Assembly (NCBI GenBank): GCA_963662865.1
Contig: OY759969.1
Span: forward strand, 1,302,001 to 1,366,000
Source: JAJDYQ01 sp963662865
GTDB taxonomy: Bacteria > Pseudomonadota > Gammaproteobacteria > JAJDYQ01
Length of the DNA: 64,000 nt
Direction of reading: 5' to 3'
Part shown: piece by piece, positions 8,411-17,800 of the stretch
Layout of the letters: each line of letters opens with the position of its first letter
How positions within the stretch are numbered: the stretch's first letter is position 1
Position numbers and translations under genes: made by a program
Notes under the pieces: model-generated
Seen by the model: only the letters and a program-made list of their open reading frames with translations
What the model was told of the DNA's origin: nothing
The model's database searches: none

Positions 8411-9564
8411 TCGTTTTTTCCGCTGGGCGCAGCGATAGTACGCCAGTGGATATGGTCTGCCGACAGACCCAGCCCGTAGCGGGTTTGGGGCCGCTTGCCG
8501 AAGCCGGCTATTCTGTATCGATCAAAAAGCTGCGGCGGCAGGTTTTTCTTCAGCATGTCATTGGCCCGCGAAAGCCGATAATGAAAGTCGTCCCCCTCAT
8601 TCTCGTTGCCCATTCCCTTTTTGAGCGAATCCCGAGCTTTATCATAATCACCGCCAAACTCCCCAACCACCTGCCGATATTCATCGAGAAATTCACCGGC
8701 AAGATTTTCATTATCGTCGTATCGTACAGGGTCCAGGGCCTCGCTACAACGCCGTGCCATCCAGCTATAAAAGGCCAGCGGTCCGGCTGCAATGTTGTCA
8801 ATCACTACCCCGGAGACAGACAGGCGCTGGTTTTCCAGATCAATCATCAGTTCAGTTGGGCCGAGTGCGCGCTGGGCCTGGGTTACCGTATCGCTGAAAT
8901 TGGCCTTGCCTTGCATCAGGCTTGGCGGCAGGCCGTCACGCAGGCGTACAAAGGGAATCTCGGCCAGTGAAACCTGGGCCTCCCTGGTGTCGTAGGCGCG
9001 TGGCCGGTCTCCCCTGGTATGGATCAGGCGGCTTTCCCGGGTCGGATAGTAAAAATCGGGATGTGATTCGTAAGGCGCACTGACCAGCACATGAGAAAGG
9101 CTGTCCTGACTGCGTCCATACAGGCTTAACGCATATCCAAGATAATAGCCCATGGTTTTGCGACCGCCGGCAATGGACACATGCAGGCAGGATTCCGGGT
9201 CAGCGGTCGCCTCGCGCATCGTTTCGGTGATAAAGTCCGCACAGCGCCGATTGTCTGCCGCGCTGCGGATATCCGGCAGTGGTTGACCGGATTCGTCCCG
9301 GAAGATATGCACTTTGTCCATGGTAAAGTTGATGTCGGGAAGCCGGTAGTCCCGGCAGAGCTGGTAAAAGTGCCCGTGATCGGGATTGAGCAGGGCAACA
9401 CGCACTCGCTCCGCCCCTTCCACGGTGGTTATCAGATGCACCTCGGTCGGAATCCATGGATTTTCCTGGCGGGCGGCAAGCGCATACAGCGTTTCCGTCA
9501 CCACCTGAGGAGACAGGCCGGTAACGGCTAACAGAATTCTACGTGGGTAATCGTTCGGTTCCAT
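8407..9564 (-). CDS. NE0113-family CARF protein (ring nuclease / Csm6-like annotation)
   Basis: First gene of the type III-B operon, 385 residues. The N-terminus RRILLAVTGLSPQVVTETLY and the later LHVSIAGGRKTMGYYLGYAL match the CARF-type family known as Cas_NE0113, often labelled CRISPR-associated ring nuclease or Csm6-family. CARF domains bind cyclic oligoadenylates made by Cas10. The family may cleave or sense this messenger. No HEPN motif (R-x4-6-H) was recognised in the C-terminal half, which argues for a ring nuclease or a regulator rather than an RNase, but this is an inference. The C-terminal half is helical and charged. A GATAAT hexamer lies on the minus strand at 9573-9578, close to the start codon; no convincing -35 box accompanies it. 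Confidence 0.82.
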   Translation of the reverse strand: MEPNDYPRRILLAVTGLSPQVVTETLYALAARQENPWIPTEVHLITTVEGAERVRVALLNPDHGHFYQLCRDYRLPDINFTMDKVHIFRDESGQPLPDIRSAADNRRCADFITETMREATADPESCLHVSIAGGRKTMGYYLGYALSLYGRSQDSLSHVLVSAPYESHPDFYYPTRESRLIHTRGDRPRAYDTREAQVSLAEIPFVRLRDGLPPSLMQGKANFSDTVTQAQRALGPTELMIDLENQRLSVSGVVIDNIAAGPLAFYSWMARRCSEALDPVRYDDNENLAGEFLDEYRQVVGEFGGDYDKARDSLKKGMGNENEGDDFHYRLSRANDMLKKNLPPQLFDRYRIAGFGKRPQTRYGLGLSADHIHWRTIAAPSGKNE

Positions 9565-9817
9565 AAGTCGAGATTATCCCAGCTAAATGTCAGCGCCACC
9601 AGCATTGCAAGGTTGCAGACAGATTAAGGCGCTAAGATGGTTTCACCATAAAAACCCGTGCTTTTGGGTCGAGCCGCTTGCCGTCGGTTGGACACCTCTT
9701 GCTCCTGCATCGGTAAACCCGTGTTCAGGTTCAGCCTCTATGAAACAAAACTGAGCGTTTTACAGGGGTTGTTGATAAATATCCCAGGCGTCTCCAGGCC
9801 AATGCCATCGCGTGGCC

Positions 9818-9854
9818 AGTGGCGGTTGAGACATTAATTCCGTCAACCGCCACT
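9818..9854. repeat. 12-bp perfect inverted repeat (hairpin)
   Basis: AGTGGCGGTTGA at 9818-9829 is followed, after a 13-base loop, by its perfect complement at 9843-9854. There is no T run after either arm, so it is not an ordinary Rho-independent terminator. It lies between the divergent CRISPR operon and the sulfur-globule-like gene and could be a regulator site, a mobile-element trace or an RNA structure. The rest of 9565-9940 shows no gene or CRISPR repeat. Confidence 0.6.
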
Positions 9855-9942
9855 CACCGTGCGCCTGCCATCCGACATGCCGGGGGCGGCGAGACTGGCG
9901 CTACAATCGAAAGCGCCCCGGGGAAAGCAGTATTTTATTCAA

Positions 9943-10042
9943 GAAATTCTGATTGAATCAGAGTTTCCTTAACAAAAGTTAATCAATATATTAGATTTTT
10001 CTCATATTAAGTATTGACAATATAATAAAATACTTATAAATT
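9943..10042 (+). promoter_or_regulatory. Promoter with three palindromes upstream of the sulfur-globule-like gene
   Basis: This AT-rich stretch holds three inverted repeats. A near-perfect 25-bp palindrome at 9943-9967 has TCTGATT and AATCAGA arms. TTAACAAAAGTTAA lies at 9969-9982. AAGTATT at 10009-10015 pairs with AATACTT at 10029-10035. The last one spans a consensus -35 box, TTGACA at 10014-10019. Possible -10 boxes are TATAAA at 10035 (15-base spacer) or TAAATT at 10037 (17-base spacer). The overlap of palindrome and -35 box suggests repression, while the upstream palindromes could be activator sites. The binding proteins are unknown. Confidence 0.6.
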
Positions 10043-10117
10043 GCGTCACACCTTGTGAATTCTGGCTCACAAATGAATTTGAGGTATTTTTTAACTGAAA
10101 CTCAGGAGATTTTGATT

Positions 10118-10636
10118 ATGAAACCCATTTCTATTGCAATTCTGGCTACGGCGCTGGCTGCTTCTTCCGCTTCCTCTGCTTCTTTCTTCGGCGACGACGA
10201 TCAAGGCAACGCCAACTTTAACGGCAAAGGCCAGGGCACGGGCGAGGCTTCCGGCGAAGGTTCTTTTTCCATGACTTTTTCCGGTAAGGCGAAAGGCCAT
10301 ATGGACGCCAACACCGACCTGGCAGGTAACACAGACGGTTACGGTTCTGATAATCGCCTCAACGGTTACAATGGCGCTGACAATAATCAGGGGCGTCTGA
10401 ACTCCGATTTTGATGGCGCGGGTAATGGTTCCGCTACAGGCGAAGGCGAGTTCAGCTTTTCGTTCAGTGGCAAAGGTAAAGGCAATATGGATATGAACAC
10501 TGATGTAACCACTAATGGCGACAGCTACACCTACAATGGTTACGCGCCTTATGGCCACAGTGGCTATGCGCCTTATCCCTACTATGGCGCCCCTGTTGCT
10601 CCTGCTGCACAATCCGCCGCTCCCGCTGCGAAGTAA
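10118..10636 (+). CDS. Secreted Gly/Asn/Tyr-rich protein, sulfur-globule-protein-like
   Basis: A 172-residue exported protein. The start ATG 10118 has AGGAG ten bases upstream; the frame is open further upstream but without a signal peptide. Residues 1-21 form a signal peptide ending SASSA-SFF. The mature part has two copies of a repeat built from GEGSFSMTFSGKAKGHMDAN and GEGEFSFSFSGKGKGNMDMN with Asn/Gly/Asp-rich linkers, then a Tyr/Pro/Gly-rich tail (APYGHSGYAPYPYYGAP) and an Ala/Pro end. This composition and layout resemble sulfur-globule envelope proteins of sulfur-oxidising gammaproteobacteria. It is a structural protein with no enzymatic motif. It has its own promoter and terminator, so it is monocistronic. 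Identity rests on composition and memory of the family, hence moderate confidence. Confidence 0.62.
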   Translation: MKPISIAILATALAASSASSASFFGDDDQGNANFNGKGQGTGEASGEGSFSMTFSGKAKGHMDANTDLAGNTDGYGSDNRLNGYNGADNNQGRLNSDFDGAGNGSATGEGEFSFSFSGKGKGNMDMNTDVTTNGDSYTYNGYAPYGHSGYAPYPYYGAPVAPAAQSAAPAAK

Positions 10637-10680
10637 ACGGTATACAAGCCTTATTCCTCAAGTAGAATCGAGGAATCCCA

Positions 10681-10715
10681 AAAGCCTCTCCGGTGAAAAT
10701 TGGAGGGGCTTTTTT
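10681..10715 (+). terminator. Rho-independent terminator after the sulfur-globule-like gene
   Basis: AAGCCTCTCC at 10682-10691 pairs with GGAGGGGCTT at 10702-10711 (one G-T pair), with a 10-base loop and a T run to 10715. A second smaller hairpin, ATTCCTC / GAGGAAT, lies just upstream at 10653-10676. Confidence 0.88.
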
Positions 10716-10846
10716 GCATCAGTATTGATAGAATCGCGGACTTTTTCCGGGCCAGGCATATATTTCGCCGTTGCTGGTGCAGTTTTGAGTGATTTTTACC
10801 TTCCGGACCTTTGATTTTATCTTCAATTTCAAACAGAGCGACCAAC

Positions 10847-12934
10847 ATGACTGACCTATCCATTTACCGAAATATCGGTATTTTTGCCCACGTGGATGCC
10901 GGTAAAACAACAACTACCGAGCGCGTCCTTAAACTGACCGGAAAAATTCATCAGATTGGTGAAGTACATGATGGCGCCGCAACCACTGACTTCATGGAGC
11001 AGGAACAGGAACGCGGTATTACGATTCAATCCGCCGCGACTTCCTGCATGTGGAACAAACATCGCCTGAATATCATCGACACCCCCGGACACGTTGATTT
11101 CACGATCGAGGTTTATCGCTCACTGAAAGTACTCGACGGCGGAATCGGCGTATTTTGCGGCTCCGGTGGCGTGGAACCCCAGTCAGAGACCAACTGGCGT
11201 TATGCCAACGAGTCTGAAGTTGCCCGTATCATCTTTGTTAACAAGCTCGACCGTATGGGCGCAGATTTCTATCAGGTAGTAAGCCAGATTGAAGATGTGC
11301 TTGGTGCCAATCCTCTGGTGATGGTTCTGCCGATCGGCGTTGAGGATCAGTTCACCGGTATTGTTGACCTGTTGACCCGCAAGGCGTGGGTCTGGGATGA
11401 CTCCGGCGACCCTATGAGTTACAACATCATTGACCCTCCGGCAGATATGGCTGACAAGATCGAGCAATATCGGGAGAAAATCATCGAAACGGTTGTTGAA
11501 CAGGACGATGACATCATGGAAGCCTATCTAGAGGGTAGCGAACCCGATATACCCACCATCCGCAAACTGATTCGCAAGGGCGCCATCGCCCTGGACTTTT
11601 TCCCGACTTACTGTGGTTCCGCATTCAAAAATAAAGGTGTTCAACCTGTGCTGGACGCGGTCGTTGACTACCTGCCAAACCCGACTGAAGTCAGACCTCA
11701 GCCGGAAGTTGATCTGGAAGGTAACGAAACCGGCGAAATGGCAATCGTTGACCCTGGCCGTCCGTTGCGTGCACTGGCGTTCAAGATCATGGACGACCGT
11801 TTTGGCGCCCTGACCTTTACCCGTGTCTATTCCGGCAAGATCAATAAGGGCGATACCGTCCTGAATACCTTTACCGGTAAAACCGAACGTATCGGCCGTA
11901 TGGTGGAGATGCACGCCAATTCCCGTGAGGAACTGGAATCTGCTCAAGCCGGCGACATTATCGCAATTGTCGGCATGAAGAACGTACAGACCGGTCACAC
12001 CCTCTGTGACCCAAACAACCCGGCCACATTGGAACCCATGGTATTCCCTGATCCGGTTATCTCCATCTCGGTCACACCCAGGGATAAGGCGTCTGTTGAA
12101 AAGATGAGTATCGCCATCAACAAGATGATTAAAGAAGATCCTTCGTTCTACGTTGAGACCGACGAAGAAAGCGGTGAGACCATCCTCAAGGGTATGGGTG
12201 AACTGCACCTTGACGTCAAGGTTGACATTCTCAGGCGTACCTATGGCGTGGAAGTAACAGTGGGCAAGCCTCAGGTGGCCTATCGTGAGACCATCACACA
12301 ACGTATTGAAGACAGCTACACCCACAAGAAACAGACCGGTGGTTCCGGCCAATTCGGCAAGATTGACTATATTGTTGAGCCCGGTGAACCAAACGGCGGT
12401 TTCCAATTCGAATCCAAGGTCACCGGGGGTAACGTGCCTCGTGAATTCTGGCCTGCCATTGAGAAAGGTTTCCGGGTCAGCATGGAAAAGGGTACGTTGG
12501 CGGGCTATCCGTTGCTTGACGCTAAAATCACTCTGGCTGACGGTGCTTTCCATCCGGTTGACTCCTCGGCGGTAGCTTTCGAAATTGCGGCAAAAAACGC
12601 TTACCGTCAGACCATTCCAAAGGCTGCCCCTCAGTTGATGGAGCCTGTCATGAAGGTTGATGTATCGGCTCATGAAGATTACGTTGGCGACGTTATCGGC
12701 GATCTGAATCGTCGTCGTGGCCTAATCAGATCTCAGGAGCCGAGTTCAACGAGTGTCCGTGTTCAGGCCGACGTCCCCTTAAGCGAAATGTTCGGTTACA
12801 TCGGTGACCTGCGTACCATGACCTCTGGCCGTGGTCAATTCTCCATGGAGTTCTCCCACTATGCTGCCTGCCCGAAAAATATTGCGGATGACGTGGTCAG
12901 GGAAGTCCAGGGGCGTGAAGCGACAAAGGGTTGA
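10847..12934 (+). CDS. fusA2: Translation elongation factor G, EF-G2 type
   Basis: A 695-residue translational GTPase that moves tRNA and mRNA through the ribosome, or acts in a specialised role if a canonical fusA exists elsewhere. The start is the ATG at 10847 (MTDLSIYRNIGIFAHVDAGK); the frame is open 12 codons further upstream. G1 AHVDAGKTTTTE, G3 DTPGH and G4 NKLD are intact. The wording FCGSGGVEPQSETNWRYANE, with GGIGVFCGSG in place of the canonical DGAVAV form, and the solitary position away from str-operon genes (rpsL, rpsG, tuf) point to the second EF-G paralogue found in many gammaproteobacteria. Downstream, a GATGGC / GCCATC hairpin at 13022-13037 followed by TTT may slow transcription between this gene and the convergent fumarase gene. 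Confidence 0.88.
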   Translation: MTDLSIYRNIGIFAHVDAGKTTTTERVLKLTGKIHQIGEVHDGAATTDFMEQEQERGITIQSAATSCMWNKHRLNIIDTPGHVDFTIEVYRSLKVLDGGIGVFCGSGGVEPQSETNWRYANESEVARIIFVNKLDRMGADFYQVVSQIEDVLGANPLVMVLPIGVEDQFTGIVDLLTRKAWVWDDSGDPMSYNIIDPPADMADKIEQYREKIIETVVEQDDDIMEAYLEGSEPDIPTIRKLIRKGAIALDFFPTYCGSAFKNKGVQPVLDAVVDYLPNPTEVRPQPEVDLEGNETGEMAIVDPGRPLRALAFKIMDDRFGALTFTRVYSGKINKGDTVLNTFTGKTERIGRMVEMHANSREELESAQAGDIIAIVGMKNVQTGHTLCDPNNPATLEPMVFPDPVISISVTPRDKASVEKMSIAINKMIKEDPSFYVETDEESGETILKGMGELHLDVKVDILRRTYGVEVTVGKPQVAYRETITQRIEDSYTHKKQTGGSGQFGKIDYIVEPGEPNGGFQFESKVTGGNVPREFWPAIEKGFRVSMEKGTLAGYPLLDAKITLADGAFHPVDSSAVAFEIAAKNAYRQTIPKAAPQLMEPVMKVDVSAHEDYVGDVIGDLNRRRGLIRSQEPSSTSVRVQADVPLSEMFGYIGDLRTMTSGRGQFSMEFSHYAACPKNIADDVVREVQGREATKG

Positions 12935-13028
12935 GTCCTGGTTCTTCCTGATTCCCTTCGAGGTCACAAAGCCTGAGAAAAACCGATCAGTGTGGCAGGA
13001 ATAAAGGCCGTCATGGTCTCGGATGGCG

Positions 13029-14549
13029 TCAGCCATCTTTACCGGCTCGCTCAATTTCAACTTTCCATTGCCGGGGGCCGGTTTGATGCACGGAATTGCC
13101 TCGGCTATCCACAGCCACAGTCACCGGCATGTCTTCGACCTCAAACTCGTAGATCGCTTCCATGCCAAGCTCCTCAAACGCCACTACTTTTGCCGACCTG
13201 ACCGCCTGCGATACCAGATAGGCCGCGCCACCCACCGCCATGAGATAAACCGCCTGATGTCTTTTTATGGCTTCCACTGCCACAGGGCCTCGCTCGGCCT
13301 TGCCGATCATTCCTGCCAGGCCCGTTTCGGCCAGCATCATGTCGGTAAATTTGTCCATGCGTGTCGCCGTTGTCGGCCCCGCCGGGCCAACGACCTCGTC
13401 GCGTACCGGATCAACCGGGCCAACATAGTAGATAAATCTGTCGGTAAAATCAACACCTTCCGGCAATCCTTCGCCCGAATCAAGCAGCTCCTTGATACGC
13501 TTGTGGGCGGCATCGCGGCCGGTCAGCATCCTGCCGGTCAGCAGTATGCGCTCTCCGGGTTGCCAGTCTTTTACATCTTCCTTATGCAGTTCATCCATAC
13601 TGACGCGACGCGCATCATCTCCGGCTTCCCAGGTTATATCCGGCCAGTCTTGCAGGCGCGGCGGGGTGAGTACCGCCGGGCCGGAGCCATCCAGGCTGAA
13701 TTCAATATGGCGTGTGGCGGCGCAGTTGGGGATCATGCCAACGGGCAGTGACGCAGCATGGGTAGGGTATTCCATAATCTTGACATCAAGCACCGTAGTC
13801 AGCCCTCCCAGTCCCTGTGCGCCTATCCCCAGGGCATTCACCCGTTCACAGATTTCCAGGCGCAGTTCTTCTATGTAGCCTGATGGGCCTCGGGCGATCA
13901 GTTCGTGCATATCAACAGCCTGCATCAGGGACTCCTTGGCCATAACCATGGCCTTTTCCGCCGTGCCACCTATGCCTATACCGAGAATACCGGGTGGGCA
14001 CCAACCGGCACCCATGGTCGGCACCGTTTTTTCCACCCAATCCGCCACGGAATCGCTTGGGTTCAAAATCGTGAACCTGGATTTGTTCTCAGAGCCACCT
14101 CCTTTCGCGGCAACCATGAACCCGATTTCTTCTCCAGGCACCATTTGCAGATGTATTACGGCCGGCGTGTTGTCGCGGGTGTTTTTTCGATTACCGACCG
14201 GTGGGTTCACGACAGAGGCGCGCAAGGGATTGTCCGGGTCCAGGTAGGCGCGACGCACCCCTTCGTTAATCATATCGTCCAGAGACATTTTTCCTTCAAG
14301 ATGCACATCCATGCCGAGTTTGACGAAAACCGTCACGATGCCTGTGTCCTGGCACATTGGCCGCCTGCCTTCGGCGCTCATCCGCGAGTTGACAAGAATC
14401 TGCGCCATCGCATCCCTTGCCGCAGGCGATTTTTCACGCTCCCAGGCACGCCCCAACGCCTGTATGTAGTCAATTGGGTGATAGCAGGATATGTATTGCA
14501 AGGCGTCTGCCATGCTGTCGATCAGGTCGGCCTGTTTAATCGTGGTCAC
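13029..14549 (-). CDS. fumA: Class I (iron-sulfur) fumarate hydratase
   Basis: 506 residues. It interconverts fumarate and malate in the TCA cycle using an oxygen-labile [4Fe-4S] cluster. The three expected ligand cysteines are present: Cys66 in MCQDTG, Cys184 in GAGWCPPG and Cys276 in IPNCAATRH. The alpha part covers roughly residues 1-290. The beta part follows from about residue 320 and contains LLTGRMLTGRDAAHKR, the motif of the fused beta domain. The start appears to be the GTG at 14549; no strong ribosome-binding site is seen. The gene is convergent with fusA2 and stands alone. A weak AAGCGG / CCGCTT hairpin lies in the 294-base gap upstream. Confidence 0.92.
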   Translation of the reverse strand: MTTIKQADLIDSMADALQYISCYHPIDYIQALGRAWEREKSPAARDAMAQILVNSRMSAEGRRPMCQDTGIVTVFVKLGMDVHLEGKMSLDDMINEGVRRAYLDPDNPLRASVVNPPVGNRKNTRDNTPAVIHLQMVPGEEIGFMVAAKGGGSENKSRFTILNPSDSVADWVEKTVPTMGAGWCPPGILGIGIGGTAEKAMVMAKESLMQAVDMHELIARGPSGYIEELRLEICERVNALGIGAQGLGGLTTVLDVKIMEYPTHAASLPVGMIPNCAATRHIEFSLDGSGPAVLTPPRLQDWPDITWEAGDDARRVSMDELHKEDVKDWQPGERILLTGRMLTGRDAAHKRIKELLDSGEGLPEGVDFTDRFIYYVGPVDPVRDEVVGPAGPTTATRMDKFTDMMLAETGLAGMIGKAERGPVAVEAIKRHQAVYLMAVGGAAYLVSQAVRSAKVVAFEELGMEAIYEFEVEDMPVTVAVDSRGNSVHQTGPRQWKVEIERAGKDG

Positions 14550-14843
14550 GGTCAGTCTTTGTCCGGGTTGCTCGCGGTGTCTCGCAGCATTGTACTGCTT
14601 GATACCTGATTTACAAACATCGTGTCCTGGTTCAGTACCTATGAGGCAAAATCAAGTAGGCCTGCATGAGTTGCCGATAGTGGTTAAGCGGATTGCAGCC
14701 CGCTTTTGATTGACGGCCTTAACCTTCAGAATCTGGCGTGCTGTGTGTCTGAATCAACTGCCCTCTCCTCCCTTAACAGCAACACAACGGAGCGACAATA
14801 ACCGGTGCGCCGGGAGCGATGCCCCCGACGACCATGCCGAATG

Positions 14844-17800
14844 CTACCAGCGCAGCTTCCACTGTGCGCCGATGCCGTGGTTGGTTTTGCCTTCACCGTC
14901 CCGGCGGCGCAGCGCCTTGACGTCCAACTCGGTATCCAGGGTGCCCGGTGCCGACAACAGGCGCCAGCCCAGGGTCAGGTCGTGCCCGGAATCGGACGAC
15001 GACAGGCCCGCATACGGGATGCCGGTGGCGCCGTCATTCAGGGCCAGGCCCCACTCGCCCTCCAGGCTCCAACGACCGGAGGCCGGGCCGGGCTGCGATG
15101 AATCCTCTTCCAGTGCGTCCGACAGCGAATCCGACAACAGCCGATCCAGGCCACCCGAGGCCGGAGCGGTGCCGTATTCCTGACGCAGACTCAGCGACGG
15201 CCCATGAGCGGAACCCGGCTGCCGTTCATAGCGCAGCGAACCGGACACGCCCCACTCACGCCGCTCGGCGGCCTCATGATCCAGCAGACGCCGGCCACGC
15301 AGGTCAATCGTTAATCCTTTGGAAGGCAACTGCCAACTGATACCGCTGCCCAGTTCCACGCCCAGGCCGTCGCTGGTATCGCCGCCGTCATAGCGCATCC
15401 CCAACTCCAGTTCCGGAATCAACCGGCCACCGTCCGCCTGTGGCAACTGCCAGGACCACTCCAGACCCATTCGGAAACGCTCCGTGTCCGCCGTCATGCC
15501 CGATACACCGTCGGCATCGTCCGACTCAATACGCGCCAATGCCGCATCCGAGATCAGCGTCAGCGTCAGGCCGCCCTCTTCCAGCGGGCGCTCCAGCAGC
15601 GTGCCGCGTACACCGACCGAGGCCGAGGTCTGCTCGATGTCATGCTTCGTACTCATCGTGGCCGAAGTCTGCTCCAGGGTCTGCTCCAGTTCGCCACGGC
15701 CATAACTCGCCGCTGCCCATAACTGCAATCTCTCGGTGACGTTATGCCGGATATACGGCAGCAGCGAGGTCAGTCGGCTCGACAACTCGCCCTGTTCCGC
15801 AGTGCCGCTCCAGTCGCCATCGCCGTCGCTGTACGACAGCGCCAGTCCGAGCAGCGTGCGGCCATTGTCGCGATCCACGCCCAGCATGCCAGTGGTCACA
15901 TCGCCATCCACCGTGATGCCGTCCTGGCCATCCTCGTAACGCGAGTACGACGCCTGACCCCACACCGAAACCCCGTTCTCTCCGCCGCGGTGCACAAAGC
16001 GGCTGCCGCGCAGCATATCGCGCAGCGACAGTGTCCTGGACAGATTCAACATCCGGTCAACCGAACCGGCGCCCAGGCCATCACCGCCGCCTCCGCCCTG
16101 GCCGAAGCCGTCCGCGCCCAAACCATATCCCGTGCCGGTTGCATTACCGCCCCCATGCAGCGCTCGACCAGCGGACAGGCCACTCACATTGCCCGACAGC
16201 CCAGGTTGATCGGCCACCGACAAGCGGTAATCCAGGCCGCCCAGCAGATGTTCTACCGCCGTCAGACCGAAGCGCGGCAGCCAGGCTTCCTGCGCCGCCT
16301 GCATCTCCTGCATCGCCCCCGTACCGACCGGTGCCGTGTCGTTTTCGGCGATCGTCAGTGTGTGCACACCGGTGGTGCCCACCGTGTAACCCGAACCTGC
16401 GGCCAGGGTCAGTATGACCGTCTCGCTGCCCTCTTGTTGTGTGCTGTCATCGGTGATGGCCACGGGAATATTAACGCTGGACGCGCTCGCAGACGCCACG
16501 ACCGTGCCGGTCAGCGTGGTGTAGTCGTCGCCGGGTGTCGCCGTGCCGGCCACCATGTAGGTGATCGTGGTGTTCGCGGTCGGCACCGGACTCAGATTGA
16601 CCACTACGTTGTACGTGCCCGAGCCTTCGTTGGTGGTAAAACCGGCCACGGCGAACGAGGCGACCGGCTCGTCGTCGTCGGTGACCGTGACTGCCACTGT
16701 GGCTATGGCCAGACCATCCGGGTAACCCGCACCGTCGCCGTCGCCGCTTTCTATACTATGGCTGATGGTCGCCGTGCGGTTACCGCCAATGTTGTCGTCG
16801 ACGCCCGTCACCGTCACGGTCTGTACCGTATCCCAGTTGCTCGCCGTGAACTCCAGGCTGGCGCTGGTTGCGCTCACGGTCGCCGCACTGGTCGTGTCGG
16901 ATTCCACTGTAATCTCTACGCTGCTGTCCGGTTGCGTGTTCAGCACCACGGTGTACGCGCCCTCATCGCCCTCTGCAATCGTTATCGCCATCTCGCTGAC
17001 GATCACGCCCGCGTCGTTGTCGGTGATCGTCAGTGTGTGCACACCGGTGCCGGTGCCCACCGTGTAACCCGAACCTGCGGCCAGGGTCAGTATGACCGTC
17101 TCGCTGCCCTCTTGTTGTGTGCTGTCATCGGTGATGACCACGGGAATATTAACGCTGGACGCGCTCGCAGACGCCACGACCGTGCCGGTCAGCGTGGTGT
17201 AGTCGGTGCCGGGTGTCGCTGTGCCGGCCACGGTGTAGGCGATCGTGGTGTTCGCGGTCGGCGCCGGACTTAGATTGACCACTACGTTGTACGTGCCCGA
17301 GCCTTCGTTGGTGGTAAAGCTGGCCACGGCGAACGAGGCGACCGGCACGTCGTCGTCGGTGACCGTGACTGCCACTGTGTCTATGGCCAGACCATCCAGG
17401 TAACCCGCGCCGTCGCCGTCGCCGGTGCCTATACTATGGCTGATGGTCGCCGTGCGGTCACCGACAACGTTGTCGTTGACGCCCGTCACCGTCACGGTCT
17501 GTACCGTATCCCAGTTGCTCGCCGTGAATGTCAGGCTGGCGCTGCTTGTGCCCACGGTCGCCGCACTGGTCGTGTCGGATTCCACTGTAATCTCTACGCT
17601 GCTGGCCGGTTGCGTGTCCAGCACCACGGTGTACGCGCCCTCATCGCCCTCGTCAATCATTATCGCCATCTCGCTGATGGTCACACCCGCCGAGGGGGGA
17701 GGAGGGTCGTTGACCTGCACATTGAAGGTGTTGTCGCTGCTGTCCGGGTCGGCACCGCCGCCGACATTGGTGCCCAGGGTTGCAAGGTCAAAGCCGTTGG

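Noticed and set aside
1..10117. CRISPR array near the Cmr operon
   Set aside because: I looked for regularly spaced repeats at 9565-10117 and within the gaps and found none; the array, if present, lies outside the window.
11528..12673. 381-codon minus-strand frame opposite fusA2
   Set aside because: A shadow of a highly conserved gene, with no recognisable protein features.
14686..14707. AAGCGG / CCGCTT hairpin followed by TTTT as a terminator
   Set aside because: It points along the plus strand, where no gene ends nearby; the stem is only six bases, so chance is likely.
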